Of a stretch of 15,521 nucleotides of DNA, positions 1 through 6,250 are shown piece by piece. Position numbers and translations under genes: made by a program. This stretch comes from DATFJC01 sp035269445 (GTDB taxonomy: Bacteria > Patescibacteriota > Patescibacteriia > UBA2591 > UBA6264), in contig DATFJC010000028.1 in assembly GCA_035269445.1 (NCBI GenBank), positions 1 through 15,521 of the forward strand, given 5' to 3'. The stretch's first letter is position 1. Every line of letters begins with the position of its first letter. The notes below the pieces were generated by a model. That model saw only the letters and a program-made list of their open reading frames with translations, had not been told where the DNA came from and ran no database searches.

Positions 1-1142
1 ACGCTACCGTCATTATAATAAATATCAGAACCTGATTGGCTCCAATAACCTGTTTGAAATTCTGAGTCATTTTGATAAAGGGTGCCAGTAAAATTAATAT
101 CACCCTCTACATCAAGAGCTTTTGTTGGGGTGTCTGTACCAATTCCAAGACGATTTTCTGTAGAGTCCCAAGTTAAGCTACTAGCTCCATCAATGGTTGA
201 AGGCCCAGTCCAATAAGTAATTTGGCCATCTGCACCTGTACCTTCTACACCACCAGCTTCAGCAATAGTTTTACAACTAGCTGAAGTTATTATACCTCCA
301 TCAACCTCTGGAGCGCTTAAAACAAAATCAGTACCACAACTTATCCCATCAGCTCCCGATACTCCACTTACACTATAATCAGTAGCATTAATATTACCAC
401 TAACATTAAAATCTGAATTAGTGCGAACATTTGCTCCACTTACTTCTGGATTAAAAAGAAAGTTGCCACTACTATCTATGCCAAAATATCCTTGCCTATC
501 ACCTTCGCTATCTAAAAAAGCAATATAATTCCAACCATTATCAGCTACTCCACCTGTACCTGAAAGACCTAATTGTTGAAGCTCAAATAATTGATCACTG
601 GAGCTTTGAATTCTAGCTTTACCAGAAACATGTAAGGGAAAAGAAGGGTTGGTAAGGCCTATGCCCACATTACCCGCATTGTAATAAATATCAGAACCTG
701 ATATTTCCCAATAACCTGTTTGAAACTCTGAGCCATCCTCATATAAATTGCCTGTAAAATTAATATTACCTAAAACATCAAGATCATACATTGGAGTTGC
801 TGTACCAATACCAATACTACCAGTACTTACGTTTAAATCGCCAGTAGAAATCTCTAAACCATTTACTATATAGCCAGAATTACTTGTAAATTGGCCACCT
901 ACCTCTAAGGCGGTTGATGGTTCACCTGTTATCCCAATACCAAGCCAACCTTCTTTGCTTTGGGCTTCAGTCCCAACATTTAAAGGCTTGTCTACATTAT
1001 CGCCTGGAGGTGGAGTTGTGGGCGGAGTCCAGGCCTGAGTATTGGAAACAAAAAAACTGCTTGCTGTTATCAAAATTAACACTGCAAACAGTATTTTAAT
1101 CGTTTTTAAAATCTTTTTATTTTTAATTATATTTTGAAACAT
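1..1142 (-). CDS. Secreted repeat protein, partial (C-terminus beyond window); candidate pilus-tip or surface adhesin
   Basis: Reading the minus strand from an ATG at 1142 gives 380 uninterrupted codons that run off the window edge. Residues 11-37 look like a signal peptide: a basic start, a hydrophobic core at about 17-32, and a possible cut after T-Q-A. A proline-rich stretch (WTPPTTPPPGDN, 38-49) and the segment N-V-G-T-E-A-Q-S-K-E-G-W (55-66) follow; I associate this arrangement with Parcubacteria exported proteins. The rest contains repeated G-I-G-x-x-x-P units at about 68, 111, 160 and 333, resembling phage-tail-fibre and adhesin repeats. The 110-155 and 332-377 units are about 72% identical. 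Cysteines 269 and 290 could pair. It lies downstream of the PilX-like gene, where PilY1 normally sits, which suggests a tip or surface role; this is inference. No PilY1 beta-propeller can be judged from the part present. Confidence 0.85.
   Translation of the reverse strand, partial: MFQNIIKNKKILKTIKILFAVLILITASSFFVSNTQAWTPPTTPPPGDNVDKPLNVGTEAQSKEGWLGIGITGEPSTALEVGGQFTSNSGYIVNGLEISTGDLNVSTGSIGIGTATPMYDLDVLGNINFTGNLYEDGSEFQTGYWEISGSDIYYNAGNVGIGLTNPSFPLHVSGKARIQSSSDQLFELQQLGLSGTGGVADNGWNYIAFLDSEGDRQGYFGIDSSGNFLFNPEVSGANVRTNSDFNVSGNINATDYSVSGVSGADGISCGTDFVLSAPEVDGGIITSASCKTIAEAGGVEGTGADGQITYWTGPSTIDGASSLTWDSTENRLGIGTDTPTKALDVEGDINFTGTLYQNDSEFQTGYWSQSGSDIYYNDGS
12..149 (-). repeat. Internal repeat unit, downstream copy (46 codons)
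   Basis: These bases encode residues 332-377 of the secreted repeat protein and match the unit at 678-815 over the same length. Both contain G-I-G-T, N-F-T-G, E-F-Q-T-G-Y-W and S-G-S-D-I-Y-Y-N; 33 of 46 residues are identical by eye. Confidence 0.85.
678..815 (-). repeat. Internal repeat unit, upstream copy (46 codons)
   Basis: These bases encode residues 110-155 of the secreted repeat protein. The unit is the partner of the copy at 12-149, with the same length and no internal gap, so the gene probably grew by in-frame duplication. Confidence 0.85.
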
Positions 1143-1160
1143 AATTTAAATTATCTATAT

Positions 1161-1192
1161 CAGGTCGCACCTGGCAACCAGGTCTGACCTGG
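1161..1192. repeat. Two adjacent CAGGT...ACCTG palindromes
   Basis: CAGGT-CGC-ACCTG (1161-1173) is followed by the perfect dyad CCAGGTC-T-GACCTGG (1178-1192). A very similar dyad, CAGGTG-T-CACCTG, lies at 5884-5896. The one-base centre is too tight for an RNA hairpin, so a dimeric protein site or a dispersed palindromic repeat is more likely. Both occurrences lie just upstream of genes of the pilus block. Confidence 0.55.
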
Positions 1193-1193
1193 C

Positions 1194-1226
1194 ATAGGGA
1201 GGCGTAGAAAGATTAAACCTCCCTAT
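1194..1226 (-). promoter_or_regulatory. Stem-loop in the leader of the repeat-protein gene
   Basis: Nine perfect base pairs (1194-1202 with 1218-1226, ATAGGGAGG / CCTCCCTAT) enclose a 15-base loop. On the minus strand it would lie in the 5' leader, about 50 bases before the ATG at 1142. No U-tract follows it on that strand, so it does not look like a terminator there; it may be a leader or RNA-stability structure. Confidence 0.5.
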
Positions 1227-1330
1227 TGGCCCTATTTCCTATTTATTTTTTAAAATTTTATTAATACAATAAAATTGCCTCCCAATATTAGAGGTTAATT
1301 TTTTTTAATTTTTATACTTTCTTTATATAT

Positions 1331-1340
1331 ATTATAACAA
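1331..1340 (-). promoter_or_regulatory. Extended -10 promoter element, TTGTTATAAT
   Basis: The minus strand reads TGT-TATAAT, an extended -10 of the TGnTATAAT type, with no good -35. The same 10-mer occurs at 6204-6213 and 9401-9410, each time upstream of a minus-strand gene or gene remnant. If used, it gives the repeat-protein gene a leader of roughly 180 bases. Confidence 0.4.
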
Positions 1341-1383
1341 ACTTTTAAAAAAAATACCTGTGGATAGTTTTAGGTTTTTAAAA

Positions 1384-2088
1384 CTAACCTCCATAAATTT
1401 GCCATTTGCGAAAAGTGGCTTTAATTTGTCTTTCATAACCAGAATATACGCCCTTAACAGAAGTTTGAATGCCTATGGGCAAGGTCATGTTCGGTTCTAT
1501 AACATAAGTTTCAATACTAGAGCCTGAATTTTTAATAGTAATTTCATAATTTTTATTAGAATCAACGCTTAGAGTATGAGAAAAATCAACATCAAAGCTT
1601 TGGGTTTGACCTGAGTCACACTCTCCGTCTACAGTAGTGCACTCAAAAATAACCATATCACTTGAAACAGAACCTGATTTTGAAAAAACAATACTATTGG
1701 GATAGCTAACCCCATTTATATCAAGACTTAAATGAAAAGTCTCACCTGGAGATAGGTTAATTGACCAAGAATTACTATCATTTATTTCTAAGCCTGTATT
1801 GGGATTAGTGGCGTAAGTATCAATGCCTAAAACATCATAACTCCCCCCATTATCCAACTCACCACCACTATTGTTAAGGTTAGTAATATCTTCATAATTC
1901 TTTAAAGCCTTATAAGCTATTTTTTCTGCTCCACTACGAGCTGCAAAATAAGCCATTTCAGACACCTCGGCTCCTTGTACAACTTGACCGTGTCTAATTA
2001 AAATATCACCCACTATAACAGCTCCTGTTAAAATAGAGGACATTATTAAAAGGGTTAAAATCAAAGAAACGCCTTTATTTTGTTTCAT
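1384..2088 (-). CDS. PilX/GspK-like minor pseudopilin
   Basis: This 234-residue protein starts M-K-Q-N-K-G-V-S-L-I-L, with a prepilin-type Gly6/Val7 cleavage site followed by a hydrophobic helix (about 7-28). It lacks Glu at mature position 5, as PilX and GspK family members do. The remainder is a Ser/Asn-rich periplasmic or extracellular domain with a close cysteine pair (C150, C157). It would be processed by the PilD encoded upstream at 5006-5848 and help start pilus assembly, probably near the tip. Its ATG lies 9 bases after the stop of the Fic gene, so the two are almost certainly co-transcribed. The sequence beyond the N-terminal helix is not one I can assign, so the PilX label rests on the N-terminus and gene order (FimT, PilV, PilW, then this). 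Confidence 0.7.
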   Translation of the reverse strand: MKQNKGVSLILTLLIMSSILTGAVIVGDILIRHGQVVQGAEVSEMAYFAARSGAEKIAYKALKNYEDITNLNNSGGELDNGGSYDVLGIDTYATNPNTGLEINDSNSWSINLSPGETFHLSLDINGVSYPNSIVFSKSGSVSSDMVIFECTTVDGECDSGQTQSFDVDFSHTLSVDSNKNYEITIKNSGSSIETYVIEPNMTLPIGIQTSVKGVYSGYERQIKATFRKWQIYGG

Positions 2089-2097
2089 AAATTATCT

Positions 2098-3156
2098 TTA
2101 TAAAAAATAATTATTAACCGCAAACCTAAATTGCTCTTTAAATAATTCTTTAAAAAATCTAAAATTATTTTGTTCATAAAAAACAATTATCGCTTTTTTG
2201 TACTCGGCAGTATCCACGCTTCTAAAAGAAAGAGGACAAAAGTTGTAAGCTAGCAAAAGAGCATTGGTTAACATTCTTGAGGTTCTTTTATTGCCATCTT
2301 CAAAGGGTTGAATATAAGAAATAAATAAACCAACAATTAAAGATTTGGCTAAAGGATTATCTTTATTATTAATTAATTTAACCAATTTTTCTAAAGCTTC
2401 CTTAATTTGAAATTTATTATCTAAGGGTTTATATTTTGTACCTGTTATACCAACCCCGTGCTCTCTTATTCTTGACTTCACGCCCAAATTTTTAAGAAGA
2501 ATTTTATGAATTTCCCTAATTTTCTGAAAATTAAGTTTTTTAAAATAATCTTTATTATTTAATATGTAATCAAGAGCTTTTTTATGGTTTAGAATCATTG
2601 TCGCCTCTTCTTGGCTGTGACCAGGAGCTTTTTTATTCTCTTTTATTAAAGCTTCAGTGTCAATTAAAGAATAGGTGTTCCCTTCAATTTGAGATGATTT
2701 CCAACTTAAATCAATAGTTAATCTCTCTAACTCCTTTTGCAAAAGAGTAGAAGACAATTTTTTAACCTGTCTTTTATATTGATTATTCAAATCTATCAAC
2801 TCTTTTTTTTCTTTTTCATTGAAAACATTATCTAACCTTTTAAAAACATCAAAGTTAAAATTCTTAAAAGCAATTTTTCTTTCATCGGGTCCTTTTTTAA
2901 AATATTTATCAATATCAATATATTTCAAAAATTCTGATCTTTCTTTTTCTTCATACCAAACCGATCTACCTTTACCATATTTTTTAACTAAATTCTTGTC
3001 TAATAAAGTATTTATATCTCTTACTACTGTAATGCGTGATACTTGAATTCCTTTATCCCTAAGATAGTTCCTAATATCTATATTAGAAACTTTTTCTTTT
3101 TTTTGAATAAATTTTAAAATATTTAATTGTCTTTGATTTAAATTGTCCTTAAACAT
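2098..3156 (-). CDS. Winged-helix/Fic-domain protein with a Gln at the catalytic His position
   Basis: This is a 352-residue protein with two parts. Residues about 5-65 form a DeoR-like winged helix (L-N-I-L-K-F-I, then S-R-I-T-V-V-R-D-I-N as recognition helix). Residues about 140-345 form a Fic domain. An N-terminal inhibitory motif S154-x-x-x-E158-G159 is present. The Fic signature reads Q283-P-F-E-D-G-N-K-R-T-S-R: the usual catalytic His is Gln (codon CAA), and GNK replaces GNG, as in Doc-type members. Fic enzymes usually transfer AMP, or phosphate in Doc, to target proteins using that His as a base, so activity here is doubtful or altered. The gene sits inside the pseudopilin series, 159 bases after the PilW-like gene and 9 before the PilX-like gene. 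The upstream half-site array suggests self-control through the winged helix. I infer a regulator; toxin-antitoxin function is not supported, as no partner gene is seen. Confidence 0.85.
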   Translation of the reverse strand: MFKDNLNQRQLNILKFIQKKEKVSNIDIRNYLRDKGIQVSRITVVRDINTLLDKNLVKKYGKGRSVWYEEKERSEFLKYIDIDKYFKKGPDERKIAFKNFNFDVFKRLDNVFNEKEKKELIDLNNQYKRQVKKLSSTLLQKELERLTIDLSWKSSQIEGNTYSLIDTEALIKENKKAPGHSQEEATMILNHKKALDYILNNKDYFKKLNFQKIREIHKILLKNLGVKSRIREHGVGITGTKYKPLDNKFQIKEALEKLVKLINNKDNPLAKSLIVGLFISYIQPFEDGNKRTSRMLTNALLLAYNFCPLSFRSVDTAEYKKAIIVFYEQNNFRFFKELFKEQFRFAVNNYFL

Positions 3157-3165
3157 AAAATTGAT

Positions 3166-3222
3166 AATTGTATCATTTTATTTCTTTAATTGTATCATTT
3201 TGTAACAATTAATGCAACAATT
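3166..3222 (-). promoter_or_regulatory. Operator-like array of four AATTGTnnCA half-sites
   Basis: Half-sites lie at 3166-3175 and 3188-3197 (AATTGTATCA, plus strand, 22 bases apart) and at 3201-3210 and 3213-3222 (TGTAACAATT and TGCAACAATT, i.e. the opposite orientation). The middle two form an inverted repeat with a 3-base spacer. The array covers the predicted -35 and -10 of the Fic gene, ten bases upstream of its ATG. This geometry fits binding by a dimeric winged-helix repressor, plausibly the Fic protein itself. Confidence 0.6.
3189..3217 (-). promoter_or_regulatory. Predicted promoter of the Fic gene
   Basis: On the minus strand TTGCAT (3217-3212), a 17-base spacer and TACAAT (3194-3189) make a fair sigma70-type promoter. 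The -10 lies inside half-site 3188-3197 and the -35 overlaps half-site 3213-3222, so a bound regulator would block it. Confidence 0.5.
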
Positions 3223-3244
3223 AATAAATATTGATTATAAATAA

Positions 3245-3290
3245 GGGGCAAATCGGCGATCGAATCACCACCCGACGATCGGATCGCCCC
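3245..3290 (-). terminator. GC-rich imperfect dyad between the PilW-like and Fic genes; possible terminator
   Basis: GGGGC (3245-3249) pairs with GCCCC (3286-3290), ATC (3252-3254) with GAT (3283-3285 region), and CGATCG (3257-3262) with CGATCG (3276-3281), leaving a 13-base loop. This is by far the most GC-rich stretch of the window. On the minus strand it follows the PilW-like stop at 3316 and is followed only by a weak T-rich run (TTATTTATAAT), so termination may be partial. A protein site or a mobile repeat is also possible. Confidence 0.4.
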
Positions 3291-3315
3291 ATTATCGCTC
3301 CCTTGTCAATATAAA

Positions 3316-3921
3316 CTATCTTCTAAATCCATATCTTTGAGGTACGGTTTGTTGTAATAATAAAGGACTAGGAGGATCTTTTTCAACCAAAGACTCTAAT
3401 CTTAAAACTATAGTAGCCCGAGGATGAACATAATCAACTGATCCAGCTTCAAAAGGATCTGAAGCCGGTCTAATATAAAAATTAAGGCGGGATACATTTA
3501 TTTGAGTCATTGTGATTGCTTTAAAATCCGAATCATCATTAGAATCACAATCAGGTGCTTGGCATCTTTCTAAAACATCTATTCCTTCATTAGTAGTACC
3601 TTTTTTATATACTATTTCCTCACCTGAAGAAATTCTTTTAAGACAAAGATTATTAATTGCAGTACTAGCTCCTTCTATGGCATCACAATCATTGCCATAA
3701 TTGTCATAATCAATTTGACTAGAACGAATATCTTTACTAATTAAGGTCATTAAAAATTGGCCGTCTTCTTGAATATTTAATTGGCCTAGAGTTTTACTTC
3801 TTGTCCCTATTACCCTAAGATAAATTGCCATAGCAGCTAAGATAACTAAAACTAAAATAGACAAAGAAACCATAAGTTCTATTAAGGTAAAAGATTCTTT
3901 GTTATTAAAATTCTTTTTCAT
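3316..3921 (-). CDS. PilW/GspJ-like minor pseudopilin
   Basis: This is a 201-residue prepilin. The N-terminus has a short basic leader and S10/F11-T-L-I-E15, with Glu at mature position 5 and a hydrophobic helix to about residue 35. The residue before the cut is Ser rather than the usual Gly. A helix containing Q-E-D-G-Q-F-L and S-K-D-I-R-S-S follows, as in GspJ/PilW proteins, where residues around D-I-R are typical. Four cysteines (in N-D-C, N-L-C, E-R-C and P-D-C) could form two disulphides. It starts 8 bases after the PilV-like stop and is presumably part of the same mRNA as PilD, FimT-like and PilV-like genes. Its role would be in the priming complex of the pilus tip. GspJ versus PilW cannot be separated from sequence alone. 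Confidence 0.75.
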   Translation of the reverse strand: MKKNFNNKESFTLIELMVSLSILVLVILAAMAIYLRVIGTRSKTLGQLNIQEDGQFLMTLISKDIRSSQIDYDNYGNDCDAIEGASTAINNLCLKRISSGEEIVYKKGTTNEGIDVLERCQAPDCDSNDDSDFKAITMTQINVSRLNFYIRPASDPFEAGSVDYVHPRATIVLRLESLVEKDPPSPLLLQQTVPQRYGFRR

Positions 3922-3929
3922 AAATAATC

Positions 3930-4469
3930 TTAATCAGACTCTCGCCAATTAGTAAGATGATTTTCTAGACTAATTGAATGACCTTTGCCTTTATCCTCCC
4001 AATAAACTTTTGAAATTATTTTTTTCTCACAATTATTTTCACAATTACCCCCTAAGTCATCACCATTTGTAATGGTAATCAGCCTAGAAAATTCTGCCCC
4101 TGAATCAGCACATTGATAAAAATACCCATTAGCTTCATCTTGGCAAAGATAACAATTAGTACAATCAGTTATTTGTACCCCCCCCGCAAAAGTAACTTCA
4201 TTCAAACTAGTGGTTTGAAAATCAACATAATAATTACCATTTGTAATTCCATAGGGCCAATTATTTTCCGGATTTAACCAATTACTACTTCTAACACTTT
4301 CAACAATGCCTAAGCCTTCTCTTGCTAAACTAATTGCCTGGACTCTTTTGCCACTTTGTTGTCCTAGGCTTATATCAGTTAAACCAATAGAAAGAATGGC
4401 TACTATACCAGTAACTAAAATTCCAATTGCAACAATAGTTTCAATTAAAGATTGTGATTTCTTGGCCAT
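3930..4469 (-). CDS. PilV/GspI-like minor pseudopilin
   Basis: This is a 179-residue prepilin with a very short leader. M-A-K-K-S5/Q6-S-L-I-E10 puts Glu at mature position 5 and Ser before the cut. The segment S-L-I-E-T-I-V-A-I-G-I-L-V is characteristic of the PilV/GspI group, and the following region with L-A-R-E-G-L-G-I-V-E is typical too. It holds six cysteines (103, 106, 109, 120, 143, 147), many for such a small protein, which points to disulphide bonding outside the membrane. The start ATG lies 3 bases after the FimT-like stop and no Shine-Dalgarno sequence is visible, so translation is probably coupled. It would act with the FimT-, PilW- and PilX-like proteins in starting the pilus. 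Confidence 0.75.
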   Translation of the reverse strand: MAKKSQSLIETIVAIGILVTGIVAILSIGLTDISLGQQSGKRVQAISLAREGLGIVESVRSSNWLNPENNWPYGITNGNYYVDFQTTSLNEVTFAGGVQITDCTNCYLCQDEANGYFYQCADSGAEFSRLITITNGDDLGGNCENNCEKKIISKVYWEDKGKGHSISLENHLTNWRESD

Positions 4470-4472
4470 AAT

Positions 4473-5006
4473 TTAAATTGAGTCAAGTAAGTTAATTTGC
4501 CCCTGAGAGTTTATTTGGATATAAGCATAACGATTAATCTTATGACGCAAAACAATAGTAGTAGAGCCACTTAAAATTGTTCCTGGGCTTTGGGTCCCAA
4601 CATAAATTTCCCGACCTGGGGGAACAAAAATAATAAAATAATGGTCAACGGATTCTAAATTAATATTATGGCTTAATTCAAATTCTCTTAAAACAGTATC
4701 GCCTCCATCATCATAAGCATAATTTGAACCCTCATGATCATTTATAAATAATTTGTAAGTACTAGGGGAAGTTTGATCATTAATATAAACTCCATAGCCT
4801 CCATCAATTCTAGTTCCAGAAATTTGTTTACCAGAAAGAGCCATCATTTGAGCCTGCTTTATAACCTCGCTAAGCTTTTGGGATGTATTTTTAAGATCAA
4901 TCACCTCACCACCAGACCTCATATTAGCCACAACCATACCCCCTATTAAAGCGGTGATTGAAATAACAACCATAATTTCAATTAATGTAAAAGCTTTTTT
5001 ATGCAT
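4473..5006 (-). CDS. FimT/GspH-like minor pseudopilin
   Basis: The ATG at 5006 gives M-H-K-K-A5/F6-T-L-I-E10, with Glu at mature position 5 and Ala before the cut. The protein is 177 residues, with a hydrophobic helix to about 28 and then a GspH/FimT-type domain: A-Q-M-M-A-L-S-G-K helix, then beta-rich sequence with G-G-Y-G-V-Y and F-V-P-P-G-R-E, and a late repeated I-V-L-R-H. A TTG at 5018 would add four residues, but the ATG overlaps the PilD stop by one base (TAATG), a classic coupling arrangement, so I prefer it. It is the first pseudopilin after the peptidase and probably belongs to the tip-priming set. Confidence 0.75.
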   Translation of the reverse strand: MHKKAFTLIEIMVVISITALIGGMVVANMRSGGEVIDLKNTSQKLSEVIKQAQMMALSGKQISGTRIDGGYGVYINDQTSPSTYKLFINDHEGSNYAYDDGGDTVLREFELSHNINLESVDHYFIIFVPPGREIYVGTQSPGTILSGSTTIVLRHKINRYAYIQINSQGQINLLDSI

Positions 5007-5848
5007 TAAAAATACCAATTAATTATTTTTTCTCCCCAAAAAAGGGCAACAAAAGTGCCAATTACTAAAAATGGGCCTAAAGGAATTTGAGATTTTAATT
5101 TCTTTTTCTTAAAAATTAAAAGTATAAGACAAACTACAGAGCCAACAATATAAGATATAAACAAAGCTAAAGCTACCAACTTCAACTTAACTAAGGCAAC
5201 CCCCATTAAAGCACCTATTCTTAAATCCCCTAAGCCAATACCCTTTTTCTTTGTTAGGTAGTATTGAGCCAAGAAAAATAAAACCGGTAATAAGACTGCC
5301 ACTATAATAGAAGTCATTCTACTTAAAACCATTAGCCTTGATGGAATCTTACCTAAAACTGGTAAAAATACATTTAAATAAAAAACTAAAGCTATACCAG
5401 GAATTAAAATTCTATCTTTTATTTCTTGATATTTTAAATCATATATAAAAATAAATACTAAAACAAAAATGGTTATCCAACTGGAAAGGACATTAAAAAT
5501 AAAGCCAAGATAATGATATAAATTCGGTAAATCCTCTAAAAAACTTAATACCTTGTAATTACCAGCAATCCTTGAAACAGAAAAAATAAACAAAAGGCCA
5601 GTTATAAGTTCCACAAAAAAATACTCCCAAGAAATATTTTTTTTGCAATGACGGCAACGGCCACCTAAAAATATAAAAGAAAAAAGAGGTATATTATCAT
5701 ACCAAGCAATTTTGTGGCCACATTTTGGACAATGGGATCTACCTAAAATAGATTTATTTTTATGCAATCTGTAAACTAAAACATTTAAAAAACTACCAAA
5801 AGATAAACCTATCCCAAATACACAAACGTAAAAAAGCGTTAAAAGCAT
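5006..5848 (-). CDS. pilD: Type IV prepilin peptidase / N-methyltransferase (PilD, family A24)
   Basis: This 280-residue integral membrane protein cuts prepilin leaders on the cytoplasmic side and methylates the new N-terminus. The N-terminal methyltransferase part has G-S-F-L-N-V (18-23) and the zinc-type pair C40-P-K-C43 and C65-R-H-C68. The protease aspartates are D137 (Y-D-L-K) and D208 in G-x-G-D-L-R, where Arg replaces the more usual Lys. About seven or eight membrane helices are visible. It heads the minus-strand pilus block; its stop overlaps the next gene's ATG. It would have to process all six prepilins of the window, three of which lack Gly before the cut. The ATG at 5848 has no Shine-Dalgarno, and the upstream region holds a decayed glycosyltransferase gene. 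Confidence 0.93.
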   Translation of the reverse strand: MLLTLFYVCVFGIGLSFGSFLNVLVYRLHKNKSILGRSHCPKCGHKIAWYDNIPLFSFIFLGGRCRHCKKNISWEYFFVELITGLLFIFSVSRIAGNYKVLSFLEDLPNLYHYLGFIFNVLSSWITIFVLVFIFIYDLKYQEIKDRILIPGIALVFYLNVFLPVLGKIPSRLMVLSRMTSIIVAVLLPVLFFLAQYYLTKKKGIGLGDLRIGALMGVALVKLKLVALALFISYIVGSVVCLILLIFKKKKLKSQIPLGPFLVIGTFVALFWGEKIINWYF

Positions 5849-5883
5849 AAATTATTGTTTATTGAATTAAGTTAATTCTTAGT

Positions 5884-5896
5884 CAGGTGTCACCTG
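5884..5896. repeat. CAGGTG-T-CACCTG palindrome upstream of pilD
   Basis: This is a perfect 6+1+6 dyad, 36 bases before the pilD ATG. It shares the CAGGT...ACCTG arms with the pair at 1161-1192, upstream of the last gene of the pilus block. Confidence 0.5.
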
Positions 5897-5948
5897 TCCA
5901 CTCCCTTTCATGTTAACCTTAAGGATTCACCAATGAGCTCAATTATAT

Positions 5949-6157
5949 TTAAGTTATAAAGTCCAAGTAATTCTTTTGATTTATAACTTCAAATTCTGCA
6001 TTATTATAAGCATCAATAAAGTCTTTTGGGGCTTTGCTTTTTTGCCCACCAAATAATCTATTTTAGAATTGGGTAAATTTTTTTTAATCTGTCCAATCAA
6101 AGGAGTGGTTAAAATTACATCTCCAATTCCGCCCGTTCTAAACAAAAGAATTTACAT
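5949..6157 (-). pseudogene. Remnant of a family 9 glycosyltransferase (heptosyltransferase-like)
   Basis: An ATG at 6157 is followed at once by TAA (6154-6152); the same frame then reads I-L-L-F-R-T-G-G-I-G-D-V-I-L-T-T-P-L-I and later S-K-I-D-Y-L-V-G-K-K. That is the classic N-terminus of the GT9 family, where M-K-I-L-L would be expected, so AAA has probably become TAA. Around 6031-6044, at a run of A and G, the frame shifts; the next frame gives K-A-P-K-D-F-I-D-A-Y-N-N-A-E-F-E-V-I and stops at 5949. The unshifted frame stops at 5981. Only about 70 of a usual 330-350 codons remain. It lies between the GT2 gene and pilD, so it was probably part of the glycan cluster. A promoter-like TTGTTATAAT is kept 47 bases upstream. 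Confidence 0.75.
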
Positions 6158-6203
6158 AAAACTTTTATTAAAAAACTAATATATTTTTTTAATTAACTGT
6201 TTT

Positions 6204-6213
6204 ATTATAACAA
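6204..6213 (-). promoter_or_regulatory. Extended -10 promoter element, TTGTTATAAT
   Basis: The minus strand reads TGT-TATAAT, 47 bases before the start of the family 9 remnant. No other good promoter was found before pilD, so it may drive the pilus block with the remnant as leader; that is inference. Confidence 0.4.
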
Positions 6214-6250
6214 AAAATCTTTTTTTTTAAAAACTAAATTTTCTCTTATA

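Noticed and set aside
914..1099. 61-codon reading frame on the plus strand
   Set aside because: It is antisense to the signal peptide and first repeat of the minus-strand repeat protein.
1178..1192. RNA hairpin from CCAGGTC-T-GACCTGG
   Set aside because: A one-base loop is not possible; a DNA site or repeat is the better reading.
2819..3046. 75-codon plus-strand reading frame opposite the Fic gene
   Set aside because: It covers the winged-helix coding part on the other strand and lacks any family sign; an antitoxin role was considered but not supported.
3166..3222. CRISPR-like or satellite repeat
   Set aside because: The units are about ten bases, in both orientations and over a promoter; this is operator geometry.
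5007..5018. TTG start adding four residues to the FimT-like protein
   Set aside because: The ATG at 5006 overlaps the pilD stop as TAATG and gives a normal short prepilin leader.
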